Source: CAVQGM01 sp963712065 (GTDB taxonomy: Bacteria; Actinomycetota; Acidimicrobiia; Acidimicrobiales; Acidimicrobilacustridaceae). From it: 64,000 nt of DNA. The notes under the pieces are model-generated. The model searched no databases. It saw nothing but the letters and a program-made list of their open reading frames with translations, and had not been told where the DNA came from. This document shows positions 1 to 7,649 of this stretch, piece by piece. The position numbers were made by a program, and so were the translations under genes. The stretch covers positions 372,001 through 436,000 of the forward strand of contig CAVQGM010000001.1 in NCBI GenBank assembly GCA_963712065.1, given 5' to 3'. Every line of letters starts with the position of its first letter. The stretch's first letter is position 1.

Positions 1-1
1 C

Positions 2-859
2 GAGATCCTCGACCGGGCCTTCGAGGCCGGGGACGTCGACTTCGTGACCGCGGTGTCCGAGCCGCTGCCGGTCACCGTCATCGCCGAGATGATGGGCGTG
101 CCGATCGAACGGCAGGCCGACTTCCGCCGCTGGTCCGACGCCACCATCGAGACCACCGGTGGCGTCATCTCAGAGGAGAACGAGCGGCTCATCATGGAGC
201 TGGCCACGTTCTTCAACGAGCTGATCGCCGAGCGCCGGGCCGCCGGCGACGCCGACACCCGCGACGACCTCATCTCGGTGCTGTTCGGCGAGACCCCAGA
301 GGGCGACCGACTGAGCGACGGCGAGATCCTGGCGTTCTGCGTGCTGCTGCTCGTGGCCGGCAACGAGACCACGACCAACCTGATCTCCAACGCCGTGCAC
401 GAGCTGCTCGACCGGCCCGACCAGTGGCAGGCGGTCGTCGACCGGCCCGAGCTGATCCCGAGCCTGGTCGAGGAGTCGCTCCGATGGGTCTCGCCGGTGC
501 AGGGCCTCTACCGCAACACCCTCGTCGATGCCGTGGTCGCCGGGTCCACCATCCCGGCCGGGGCCAAGGTGCTGGTGCTGTACGCGTCGGCCAACCGCGA
601 CACCGACCACTGGCCCGACGCCGACCGGTTCCGCGCCGACCGCTACCCCACCGGGATGCACGGCGCCGACCACCTCGCCTTCGGGAACGGCATCCACCTG
701 TGCCTGGGCTCGCACCTGGCCCGGCTGGAGGCCACGCTGCTCGCCGAGAAGCTCGTCGCCCGCCTGGCCCGGCTCGAGCGCACCGGTGACGTGGTCCGGG
801 GTCGGAACCCGTCGATCCGGGCCGTGAAGCACCTTCCGGTGACGATGACGGCCCGCTGA
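2..859 (+). CDS. Cytochrome P450, 5' end outside the window
   Basis: This is the C-terminal 285 residues of a bacterial class I cytochrome P450, a heme monooxygenase normally fed electrons by a ferredoxin and its reductase. The frame is open to the left edge, so the start and roughly the first third of the protein are missing. Visible landmarks in order are the I-helix oxygen-activation motif AGNETT, the K-helix ExxR in EESLRW, and the heme-binding loop FGNGIHLCLG with its cysteine ligand. It ends in TGA, and a lipoprotein gene follows 52 bases later on the same strand. The substrate cannot be read from the sequence. It is distinct from the CYP125-like P450 at 51.8 kb, lacking that protein's characteristic text outside the shared motifs. 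Family assignment is secure and subfamily is unknown. Confidence 0.93.
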   Translation, partial: EILDRAFEAGDVDFVTAVSEPLPVTVIAEMMGVPIERQADFRRWSDATIETTGGVISEENERLIMELATFFNELIAERRAAGDADTRDDLISVLFGETPEGDRLSDGEILAFCVLLLVAGNETTTNLISNAVHELLDRPDQWQAVVDRPELIPSLVEESLRWVSPVQGLYRNTLVDAVVAGSTIPAGAKVLVLYASANRDTDHWPDADRFRADRYPTGMHGADHLAFGNGIHLCLGSHLARLEATLLAEKLVARLARLERTGDVVRGRNPSIRAVKHLPVTMTAR

Positions 860-911
860 ACCGGCACCGGCGCGACGCGAACCGGCAGCGGCGCTGAGGC
901 AAGCTGGGTCC

Positions 912-2150
912 ATGCCCGCCCGCCGGCGACGACCCCGCCCTGCCGTCGCGCTCGTCGTCGTCGCCCTCGTCGTGGTCGTCACGGCATGTTCCTCGGCCGA
1001 CGACACCCGCCCCCGACCGAGCTCGACCACCACGACCGAGCCCGGATCGACCCCGACCTCCCCCGGCACCACCGCGCCGGGGGAGCCGGCGGTCACGATC
1101 GTGCTCGGTCCGGCGGGCGGCGGGCTCGACGCCTACGAGGCCGAGCCACCCTTCCGCTCGGTGGCCCTGCTCCCACGGGGCGAGGACGCCGACCCGGTCG
1201 TGAACGGGCAGGTGTGCCTCTTCCCCGACGGCACCCGGCGGTTCGTCGCCGGCGCCCGGGACCCGGCCGGCGGACCGGACGCGACGGGCTGGGGCGTCTT
1301 CCAGCTCGAGGGCACCACGCTCGACGACCTCACCGTCGAGGAGCGGAGCCGGCTGGTCCCGAGCTACCAGCCCGGCATCGATCCCGGCACCCCCGCCGGC
1401 TGCGGCTTCCTCTCCGACGGCCGGCTGGTGACGACCGACATCGGCAACCGGGCCGACGGCGAGCCGACGGGCCAGCTCACCATCTGGCTTCCCCCGTACG
1501 ACGGCCAGGACGTCGCCTCCTGCAAGCTCGACACCACGATCGGCACCGCCCTGTCGCTCTGGGTCGACGACCAGGACCGCATCTACGTCACGTCGGCCCG
1601 CGGGCCCGGGGCCGGCGTGTGGCGGTACAGCGGTCCCTATCCGACGGCCGCCGACGCCGCCGGTGGGTGCGGTGGTACCGACGCCACCGGCGCACCGAGC
1701 GCCGACCGCACCCGCAAGGAGCGGTTCATCGCCCCCGACGCGCTGGCCGCCACGCCGTCGGGCATCACCGGCGGTCCGGGCGGCTCCCTGTTCGTGTCGA
1801 GCGCGACGACGGGCGCGATCAACGAGTACGACGCCAACGGCACCTTCGTGCGCACCGTGCTGCAGCCACCGGCCGGGACCACCCTCGGGGCCAGCCCGCT
1901 GCCGACCGGCACACCACTCGGCCTCGCCTTCGACCCGGCCGGCGCACTCTTCTACGCCGACGTCGGACTGACGGTCACCACGCCCGGCGCGCCCCCCACG
2001 GCGACCGCGGGGGCGGGCTCGGTGCGGCGCATCGTGTTCCAGGACGGCACGGCACTACCACCCGAGATCGTCGGACGCGGACTCGACGCTCCGGACGGCC
2101 TGGGCCTGCTGGTGCCGAACCCCGAGGGCGGCGCGGCATCCCGGGTCTGA
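912..2150 (+). CDS. Secreted lipoprotein, possible SMP-30/NHL-like beta-propeller
   Basis: This 412-residue protein starts with an Arg-rich n-region, a Val/Ala-rich hydrophobic stretch and a lipobox ending VTAC, so it should be a lipid-anchored exported protein. A Ser/Thr/Pro-rich linker follows (about residues 28-60). The mature part holds repeated turns of the type GGSLFVSS, LGLAFDPAGALFYAD and DQDRIYVTS, which resemble blades of SMP-30/gluconolactonase or NHL propellers. Four cysteines are scattered through the domain. I infer a cell-surface sugar-lactonase-like or binding propeller, but the metal ligands of true gluconolactonases are not evident to me. It faces a small membrane protein gene convergently, with only 6 bases between the stops. 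The lipoprotein call is firm and the fold is a moderate guess. Confidence 0.75.
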   Translation: MPARRRRPRPAVALVVVALVVVVTACSSADDTRPRPSSTTTTEPGSTPTSPGTTAPGEPAVTIVLGPAGGGLDAYEAEPPFRSVALLPRGEDADPVVNGQVCLFPDGTRRFVAGARDPAGGPDATGWGVFQLEGTTLDDLTVEERSRLVPSYQPGIDPGTPAGCGFLSDGRLVTTDIGNRADGEPTGQLTIWLPPYDGQDVASCKLDTTIGTALSLWVDDQDRIYVTSARGPGAGVWRYSGPYPTAADAAGGCGGTDATGAPSADRTRKERFIAPDALAATPSGITGGPGGSLFVSSATTGAINEYDANGTFVRTVLQPPAGTTLGASPLPTGTPLGLAFDPAGALFYADVGLTVTTPGAPPTATAGAGSVRRIVFQDGTALPPEIVGRGLDAPDGLGLLVPNPEGGAASRV

Positions 2151-2156
2151 CCGCCG

Positions 2157-2651
2157 TCAGGCGTCGCTGCCGTCGTCGTCGTCGTCCTCGGCCGGCGGTG
2201 GCCCCTCGGGCCCCCAGTCGTAGCCCAGCTCGCGGAGCCAGTCGGGCACGTCGGGCACCCGGAACGACGCGGTGACGTCGCCGTGCTCGGGGTCGGTGTA
2301 GGCGACCTCGATCATCGACTTCATCCGGGACCGGGGGTCGCCGGGCGTGTCGACGCCGGTGATGACCGAGCGATCGAGCCGGAACTCCTTCTGTCGGGAG
2401 GTCGTGACGAAGAGGAGCACCTCGTCGTTGACCGCCAGGCATCCCTGGCCCCGCAGACCCCCGGCCTCCTCGGGGTCGGTGGCGAAGCCGACCGCTCGTG
2501 GCTCGATCACCTTGATGGTGTCGCGACCGAGCTCGGACCAGCACCGCTGGATCGCCCGGTCGTTGGCTTTGCGCACGATCGGGTTGAGCACGAGCGCGGC
2601 GACGACCACCACGACGGCCACCACGATCAGCACGATCAGCGCGGTGTTCAT
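2157..2651 (-). CDS. Small membrane-anchored protein of unknown function
   Basis: The predicted 164-residue protein starts at an ATG (MNTALIVLIV) directly followed by one strongly hydrophobic segment (residues 3-24), then a soluble domain of about 110 residues. It ends with an acidic tail containing DDDDDGSD. This suggests a single-pass protein with most of its mass on one side of the membrane. The soluble part has two cysteines and alternating strand-like text but no motif I recognise. I chose the ATG at 2651 because the hydrophobic anchor begins there, and the reading frame upstream is the antisense of the amidohydrolase gene. I do not assign a function. Confidence 0.7.
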   Translation of the reverse strand: MNTALIVLIVVAVVVVVAALVLNPIVRKANDRAIQRCWSELGRDTIKVIEPRAVGFATDPEEAGGLRGQGCLAVNDEVLLFVTTSRQKEFRLDRSVITGVDTPGDPRSRMKSMIEVAYTDPEHGDVTASFRVPDVPDWLRELGYDWGPEGPPPAEDDDDDGSDA

Positions 2652-2720
2652 GGGCCGGACCGTAGCAACCAGATCGCGGCGCGCCGGTGATGGCCCGCCG
2701 AACGGCGCGAAGCTGGACTG

Positions 2721-4136
2721 GTGGACGAGGATCCCGGGCTCCCGATCAAGCTGGGACCGTGCTCGAACGGCGAGTTCGTGCCGGCACTCCCGTCGGCGCT
2801 CACCCGGGAGGTCGCCCGGCGCAGTCGGGACGCCATCGACCGCAACGCCCGCCGGGTGGGCATGAGCCGGCGGCGGTTCCTGCTCTCGTCGATGGCATCG
2901 GCCACGATGCTGTCGGTGCTGGCCGCCTGCAGCGGAGAGTCCTCCCAGGGGCCCCCGGGTGGCACCTTCGTCGTCGACCCCGACGCCGGGCTCGACCCTG
3001 ACGCCGCCCGTGACGCGGTGGGCGGCGACGAGTTCGTGTTCGACGTCCAGGGCCACTTCCTCGACTACAGCCACGACTACGCCGGCCCGGTGCCCGACTT
3101 CCCCCAGGCGAGTTGCGGCACCGACCCGAAGGAGTGCTTCTCGGTCGAGACCTTCCTCGACCTGATCTTCGCCAAGTCCGACACGGACATGATCGTGCTC
3201 TCGGCCCTCCCCTTCGCCGGCAACCCGCTGAGCCCGGAGGTCATGGCCGAGACCATCGACCTCGCCGAGCGGGTCTGCGGCGATCGCCGGGTGCTCATGC
3301 AGGGGGAGGCCCACCCGAGCGACGGGCCGCTGGAGCGGGCGCTGGCCCAGATGGCCGACCTCGGCGGCCGCTTCGGGATCGGCGCGTGGAAGGTGTACAC
3401 CCACGCCGGTGGACCCGGCTGGTACCTCGACGACCACGACCCGAACGCGGCGCTGGTCGGCAACGCCTTCCTGTCCGAGGTCACCGCGCTCGGGCCGCCG
3501 ATCGTGGCCGTGCACAAGGGGTTCTCGGCGGGCAGCCGCTTCGCCAGCCCGGTCGACGTGGGCCCGGCGGCGGCCACCCACCCCGACCTCACCTTCGTCG
3601 TCTACCACTCGGGCTACGAGCCCGGCGTCGCCGAAGGGCCCTACGACCCCGACGTCGACGAAGGGGTGAACCGGCTGATCACCTCGGCCCGGGCCGCCGG
3701 CATCGGACGCGGCGGCAACGTCGTCGCCGAGCTCGGGTCGACCTGGCGGGCGCTGATGGGCAGGCCGTCCGAGGCGGCCCACGTGCTCGGCAAGCTCCTC
3801 GCCGAGTTCGGCGAGGACAACGTGGTGTGGGGCACCGACTCCATCTGGTACGGCTCCCCCCAGGACCAGATCCAGGCGTTCCGCGCCTTCGAGATCTCCT
3901 CCGAGCTCCAGGAGCGGTACGGCTACCCGGCGCTCACCCCCGAGGTGAAGGCCAAGGTGCTGGGGCTGACCTCCGCCCGCCTCTACGGCGTCGAGCCCGT
4001 CCGCACGGCCTGCGAGGTCGACCGGGCCGAGATCGAGGAGGCCCGGCAGACGTCGACCGACGCCAACCGCGTCTTCGGCCCCACCACCGCGGCGGGCGCC
4101 GTCCCCCTCATCACCTCCCACCGCATCGCCCGCTGA
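2721..4136 (+). CDS. Tat-type lipoprotein of the amidohydrolase (PF04909-like) family
   Basis: The protein is 471 residues long. A cytoplasmic-looking leader of about 48 residues precedes a twin-arginine signal (MSRRRFLLSS) that ends in a lipobox (LAAC). A TIM-barrel metal-dependent hydrolase domain follows. Barrel-strand His/Asp positions are visible in QGHFLDY, KVYTHAGG, VAVHKGF, VVYHSGYE and the final WGTDSIWYG. The first strand lacks the standard HxH pair, so metal binding may differ from canonical amidohydrolases. Known relatives of this family decarboxylate or hydrolyse ring acids, and the actual substrate here is unknown. The start was set at the first ATG of the open frame. An alternative start is the ATG of MSRRRFL, which would give a normal short Tat leader. 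A hairpin separates it from the convergent carotenoid oxygenase. Confidence 0.8.
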   Translation: MDEDPGLPIKLGPCSNGEFVPALPSALTREVARRSRDAIDRNARRVGMSRRRFLLSSMASATMLSVLAACSGESSQGPPGGTFVVDPDAGLDPDAARDAVGGDEFVFDVQGHFLDYSHDYAGPVPDFPQASCGTDPKECFSVETFLDLIFAKSDTDMIVLSALPFAGNPLSPEVMAETIDLAERVCGDRRVLMQGEAHPSDGPLERALAQMADLGGRFGIGAWKVYTHAGGPGWYLDDHDPNAALVGNAFLSEVTALGPPIVAVHKGFSAGSRFASPVDVGPAAATHPDLTFVVYHSGYEPGVAEGPYDPDVDEGVNRLITSARAAGIGRGGNVVAELGSTWRALMGRPSEAAHVLGKLLAEFGEDNVVWGTDSIWYGSPQDQIQAFRAFEISSELQERYGYPALTPEVKAKVLGLTSARLYGVEPVRTACEVDRAEIEEARQTSTDANRVFGPTTAAGAVPLITSHRIAR

Positions 4137-4139
4137 AGG

Positions 4140-4158
4140 CCCCCGATCTGCCCGGGGG
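4140..4158. terminator. Hairpin between convergent genes
   Basis: CCCCCG and CGGGGG (4140-4145 and 4153-4158) form a perfect 6-bp GC stem with a 7-base loop in the 27-base gap between two convergent stops. There is no U tract, which is common in GC-rich actinobacteria, so it could act as a bidirectional terminator. Confidence 0.45.
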
Positions 4159-4163
4159 TGACG

Positions 4164-5519
4164 TCAGGCGAGGGCGCGGTCGGGGATCCAGTTGCCGTGG
4201 AAGCCGGCCGGCACCCGCACCGGCAGGTGCACCGTGCCCACCGGTGCACCGCCGAAGTCGTGGGCGTCGAGGATCACGAGATCGCTCGCACCTCGAGCGC
4301 CGTCGTACACATAGCCGACCAGCCAGCCTTCGTCCTCACCGGCGTCGTCGGCCGCGGGCACGAACACGAACTCGCCGCCGACGCGCCCGGCTCCGAGCTC
4401 GTGCACCTCGGTGGTGCCGGCCCGCAGGTCGTGCTTGAGCACCCGGTTGCCCGCGGGGTCTCCACCGAGCCGGCCGAGCTCGGTGCCGAGCACGTAGCCG
4501 AACCGGTGGGGGCGGGTGGCGAGTCGCTCGTCGGCCCGGGGGAACTCCTGGGGGCGGTCGTCGAGGCGTTGCGTGCGCACGCTGCCGACGGCGAGGTCGA
4601 CGGTCCAGCGGTCGAGCGTGCCGAGCGTGTCGCCCGGACCGAGCCGGTCGTCGGCGAAGATCCGGTCGTAGCGGACCAGATCGATCACGAGGGTGTGGTC
4701 GTCGAGGTCGTAGGCGTTGAGCGGGTGGAACACGTAGCAGGGGTCGACGTCGATCCAGACCGTGTCGGCGGCGGCGCCGGCCCGGGGCATCACGCCGATC
4801 CGGGCCCGGTAGTCGGGGTCCCACGCGTAGGGGAGGCGGACGCCGGCCGCGGCCGCCTCGAGGTCGAACACCACGGGCAGGTCGTAGGCGACGACCTGGC
4901 TCTCGGTCAGGCTCATGTCGTGCACCATGACGGGGCCGCCGACGGCGAGCTCCTCGGTGCGCACCACCCGGCCGGCGCCGTCGACCACGTGGTACCGCAG
5001 GTACGGCGGCGCGAAGTGGTACGCCATCACGTGCATCTCGCCGGTGGCCGGGTCGAACTTCGGGTGGGCGGTCATGCCGGCCGACGACAACCCACCGAGG
5101 TCGGTGCGGGCCACCGTGTCGAGCTCCGGGGACAGCAGGTACGGATCGGACAGCTCGTTGATCGCCAGGATCTGGCCGGCGTGGTGGACGACGTTGGTGT
5201 TGCCGGAGCCCTCGATGTCACCCAGGGGTCCCCCGACGGGGAGCACGCCCTTCACCGGAGCGCTCACCGAGGTGGTCACCCACCGGTTCCGGTACCACTC
5301 GGCCCGGCCGTCGCGCAGGCGCACGCCGTGCACCATGCCGTCACCGACGAACCAGTGCTGGTCGGGCGTCGGGTCGATGGGGTTCGGGCCCGAGCGCACG
5401 TAGCGGCCGTCGAGCACCGGCGGGATGGCACCGTCGACCTCGAGGTCGACGACCGTCACCTCTTCGGCGACCGGAGCGAAGTTGCCCCGGAGGTACGGGT
5501 TCCCCTCGATGGTGGTCAC
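4164..5519 (-). CDS. Carotenoid oxygenase (RPE65/CCD family)
   Basis: This 451-residue protein belongs to the family of non-heme iron enzymes that cleave C=C bonds of carotenoids, apocarotenoids or lignostilbenes with O2. The N-terminus carries the family text YLRGNFAPV and GRYVRSGPNP. All four iron-ligand histidines appear in context: GMTAHPKFD, VMVHDMSLTE, FHPLNAYD and GFHGNWI near the C-terminus. The length is slightly short for the family (about 480-500) but complete. It starts 76 bases downstream of no other gene on this strand except the ppgK stop-side neighbour, and a palindrome (ATAACCCCGTTAT) lies 37 bases before its start. The substrate is not predictable, and apocarotenoid or stilbene cleavage are both possible. 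Confidence 0.92.
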   Translation of the reverse strand: MTTIEGNPYLRGNFAPVAEEVTVVDLEVDGAIPPVLDGRYVRSGPNPIDPTPDQHWFVGDGMVHGVRLRDGRAEWYRNRWVTTSVSAPVKGVLPVGGPLGDIEGSGNTNVVHHAGQILAINELSDPYLLSPELDTVARTDLGGLSSAGMTAHPKFDPATGEMHVMAYHFAPPYLRYHVVDGAGRVVRTEELAVGGPVMVHDMSLTESQVVAYDLPVVFDLEAAAAGVRLPYAWDPDYRARIGVMPRAGAAADTVWIDVDPCYVFHPLNAYDLDDHTLVIDLVRYDRIFADDRLGPGDTLGTLDRWTVDLAVGSVRTQRLDDRPQEFPRADERLATRPHRFGYVLGTELGRLGGDPAGNRVLKHDLRAGTTEVHELGAGRVGGEFVFVPAADDAGEDEGWLVGYVYDGARGASDLVILDAHDFGGAPVGTVHLPVRVPAGFHGNWIPDRALA

Positions 5520-5555
5520 GCGGCTCCCCCAAGTGGCTCGGTCCTCCGGTCGACC

Positions 5556-5568
5556 ATAACCCCGTTAT
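5556..5568. promoter_or_regulatory. Palindrome ATAACCCCGTTAT upstream of the carotenoid oxygenase
   Basis: A perfect inverted repeat (ATAAC-N3-GTTAT) lies 37 bases upstream of the carotenoid oxygenase start, inside the 76-base gap after the ppgK stop. It is strikingly AT-rich for this window. Size and position suit a regulator operator, but the regulator is unknown. Confidence 0.4.
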
Positions 5569-5595
5569 CGACTCGAGGGAAGGGTGACGGAGGGC

Positions 5596-6357
5596 TCACT
5601 TCCTGCGGTGCTTCCTGGCGGGGAGCTCGTGCTCGGCCCGGAGGGCGGCACCCACGATCCCCGCCTGGTTGAGCAACCGGGCGGGGACGACCTCGGTGCG
5701 GGTGTCGAGGAAGCTCAGGTAGCGGTCGGCCTTCTTGCTGACCCCGCCCCCGAGGATGAACAGATGGGGCCAGAACAGCTCCTCCACCATGCGCAGGTAC
5801 TCACCCACCCGTGACCCCCAGTCCTGCCACGAGAGGCTCTCGTGCTCCCGGACCGACTCGGCGGCGTAGTCCTCGGCGTCGCCGCCGTGCAGCGGGAGGT
5901 GTCCGAGCTCGCTGTTGGGCACGAGGTGCCCGTCGACCAGCAACGCGCTGCCGATGCCGGTGCCCAGGGTGACGAGCACGATCACGCCGTCCCGACCCTC
6001 GGCGGCGCCGAACGCGACCTCGGCCACGCCGGCGGCATCGGCGTCGTTGAGGACGTGGACCGGGCAGCCGGTGGCCTCGGCGAACAGGGCGTGGCTGTCG
6101 ACCCCGATCCAGTCGGGCGTGAGGTTGGCGGCGGTCTCGATGGTGCCGTCCCGCACCACGCCCGGGAAGGTGCACCCGACCGGTCCGTCCCAGTCGAAGT
6201 GCCCGGTCAGGGTGCGGACCACCCCGGCGACGGCGTCGGGCGTCGGGCTCTCGGGCGTCAGCAGGCGCAGGCGATCGCTCTTGAGCACGCCGCGCTTGGT
6301 GTCGACCACCGCGCCCTTGATGCCGGTGCCGCCGATGTCGATGCCGAGGACCTTCAC
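5596..6357 (-). CDS. ppgK: Polyphosphate glucokinase (ROK family)
   Basis: PpgK phosphorylates glucose to glucose-6-phosphate in the cytoplasm using inorganic polyphosphate and often also ATP. The 253-residue protein opens with the phosphate-binding loop GIDIGGTGIKGAVVD. It has the second glycine loop TLGTGIGSALLVDG and the NSELGH motif typical of the PpgK branch of ROK kinases. The text DAEDYAAESVRE that follows is also characteristic, and length matches the family (about 250-270). The C-terminus is Lys/Arg-rich (RKHRRK). It lies upstream of the carotenoid oxygenase on the same strand and diverges from the radical SAM gene. With pgi and gnd nearby it fits a glucose-phosphate metabolism neighbourhood. 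Confidence 0.93.
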   Translation of the reverse strand: MKVLGIDIGGTGIKGAVVDTKRGVLKSDRLRLLTPESPTPDAVAGVVRTLTGHFDWDGPVGCTFPGVVRDGTIETAANLTPDWIGVDSHALFAEATGCPVHVLNDADAAGVAEVAFGAAEGRDGVIVLVTLGTGIGSALLVDGHLVPNSELGHLPLHGGDAEDYAAESVREHESLSWQDWGSRVGEYLRMVEELFWPHLFILGGGVSKKADRYLSFLDTRTEVVPARLLNQAGIVGAALRAEHELPARKHRRK

Positions 6358-6485
6358 GCGCGCTCCGTGGGTGAGAGCCCGTGGGCCACGGGCGCCGGGC
6401 GCCAGTCTCCCACGGCACGGGGGGGCCGAAGACGGGACCGAAGGCCCGGTGACACCCCGGGCGGGCGGTCCTAGCCTGGACGGCG

Positions 6486-7601
6486 ATGGCTGAGGTGATC
6501 TCGCTCGACGATCCCTTCACGGTGCCGACCCGCTACTGGCACCGCATCGAGGACGGCCGCATCCAGTGCGACGTGTGCCCACGGGCCTGCAAGCTGCGCG
6601 AAGGCCAGCGGGGCGTCTGCTTCGTACGGGGCCGGATCGATGACCAGGTCGTGCTCACGAGCTACGGGCTCTCGAGCGGCTACTGCATCGACCCGATCGA
6701 GAAGAAGCCCCTCAACCACTTCCTCCCCGGCACGTCGGTGCTGTCGTTCGGCACCGCCGGCTGCAACCTGGCCTGCCGCTTCTGCCAGAACTGGGACATC
6801 TCGAAGTCGAAGGAGGTCGCCCGGCTCTCCGACGCCGCCTTCCCCGACGCCGTGGCCCAGGCCGCCCTCGACCTCGGCGCCAAGAGCGTCGCCTTCACCT
6901 ACAACGACCCGATCATCTTCCTCGAGTACGCCATCGACGTGGCCGACGCCTGCCACGCCGTGGGGGTGAAGGCGGTGGCCGTGTCGGCCGGCTACGCCTG
7001 CCCCGAGGCCGGCCACGAGCTGTACCGGGTCGTCGACGCCGCCAACATCGACCTCAAGGCGTTCACCGAGGACTTCTACCGGCACGTCGCCATGGGCGAG
7101 CTGGCACCCGTGCTCGACACGCTCGAGTTCATCGCCCACGAGACCGACACCTGGCTGGAGATCACGACCCTGCTCATCCCGGGACACAACGACGGCGACG
7201 ACGAGCTCGACCGCATGACCCGCTGGATCGCCGAGCGCCTCGGACCGGACGTGCCCCTGCACTTCTCGGCCTTCCACCCCGACTTCAAGATGCTCGACGT
7301 GCCCTCCACGCCACCCTCCACGCTCAGCCGGGCCCGCCGCATCGCCATGGCCAACGGGCTGCGGTACGTCTACACGGGCAACGTGCACGACGCCGAGGGC
7401 GACAGCACGGCCTGTCCGTCGTGCGGCGAGGTGGTCGTCGAGCGCGACTGGTACGACCTGCGCTCCTACCGCCTCGACGGCGAGGGCCACTGCCGAACCT
7501 GCGGCGCGCCCGTGGCGGGCGTGTTCGACGGCCCGCCAGGCGAGTGGGGGCGACGCCGGGTGCCGGTCGAGCTCAAGCACGGCAAGGCCCGGCGGCGGTG
7601 A
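6486..7601 (+). CDS. amrS: AmmeMemoRadiSam system radical SAM enzyme
   Basis: This 371-residue protein has the radical SAM cluster motif CNLACRFC (CxxxCxxC, about residues 94-101), which binds the 4Fe-4S cluster that cleaves S-adenosylmethionine. Extra cysteines are conserved features of the AmrS family: an N-terminal set (CDVCPRACKL, then GVC) and a C-terminal zinc-ribbon-like pair of CxxC (CPSC and CRTC). AmrS genes are typically linked to genes for AMMECR1 and Memo proteins, and here the next gene is a fusion of exactly those two. The modification catalysed has not been established to my knowledge. The start ATG at 6486 is preceded by a short divergent promoter gap from ppgK. Confidence 0.93.
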   Translation: MAEVISLDDPFTVPTRYWHRIEDGRIQCDVCPRACKLREGQRGVCFVRGRIDDQVVLTSYGLSSGYCIDPIEKKPLNHFLPGTSVLSFGTAGCNLACRFCQNWDISKSKEVARLSDAAFPDAVAQAALDLGAKSVAFTYNDPIIFLEYAIDVADACHAVGVKAVAVSAGYACPEAGHELYRVVDAANIDLKAFTEDFYRHVAMGELAPVLDTLEFIAHETDTWLEITTLLIPGHNDGDDELDRMTRWIAERLGPDVPLHFSAFHPDFKMLDVPSTPPSTLSRARRIAMANGLRYVYTGNVHDAEGDSTACPSCGEVVVERDWYDLRSYRLDGEGHCRTCGAPVAGVFDGPPGEWGRRRVPVELKHGKARRR

Positions 7602-7649
7602 GCCGGCATCGGGTGACCGCCGACGGTCCGAGGCTCCGCCGCTCCCGCC

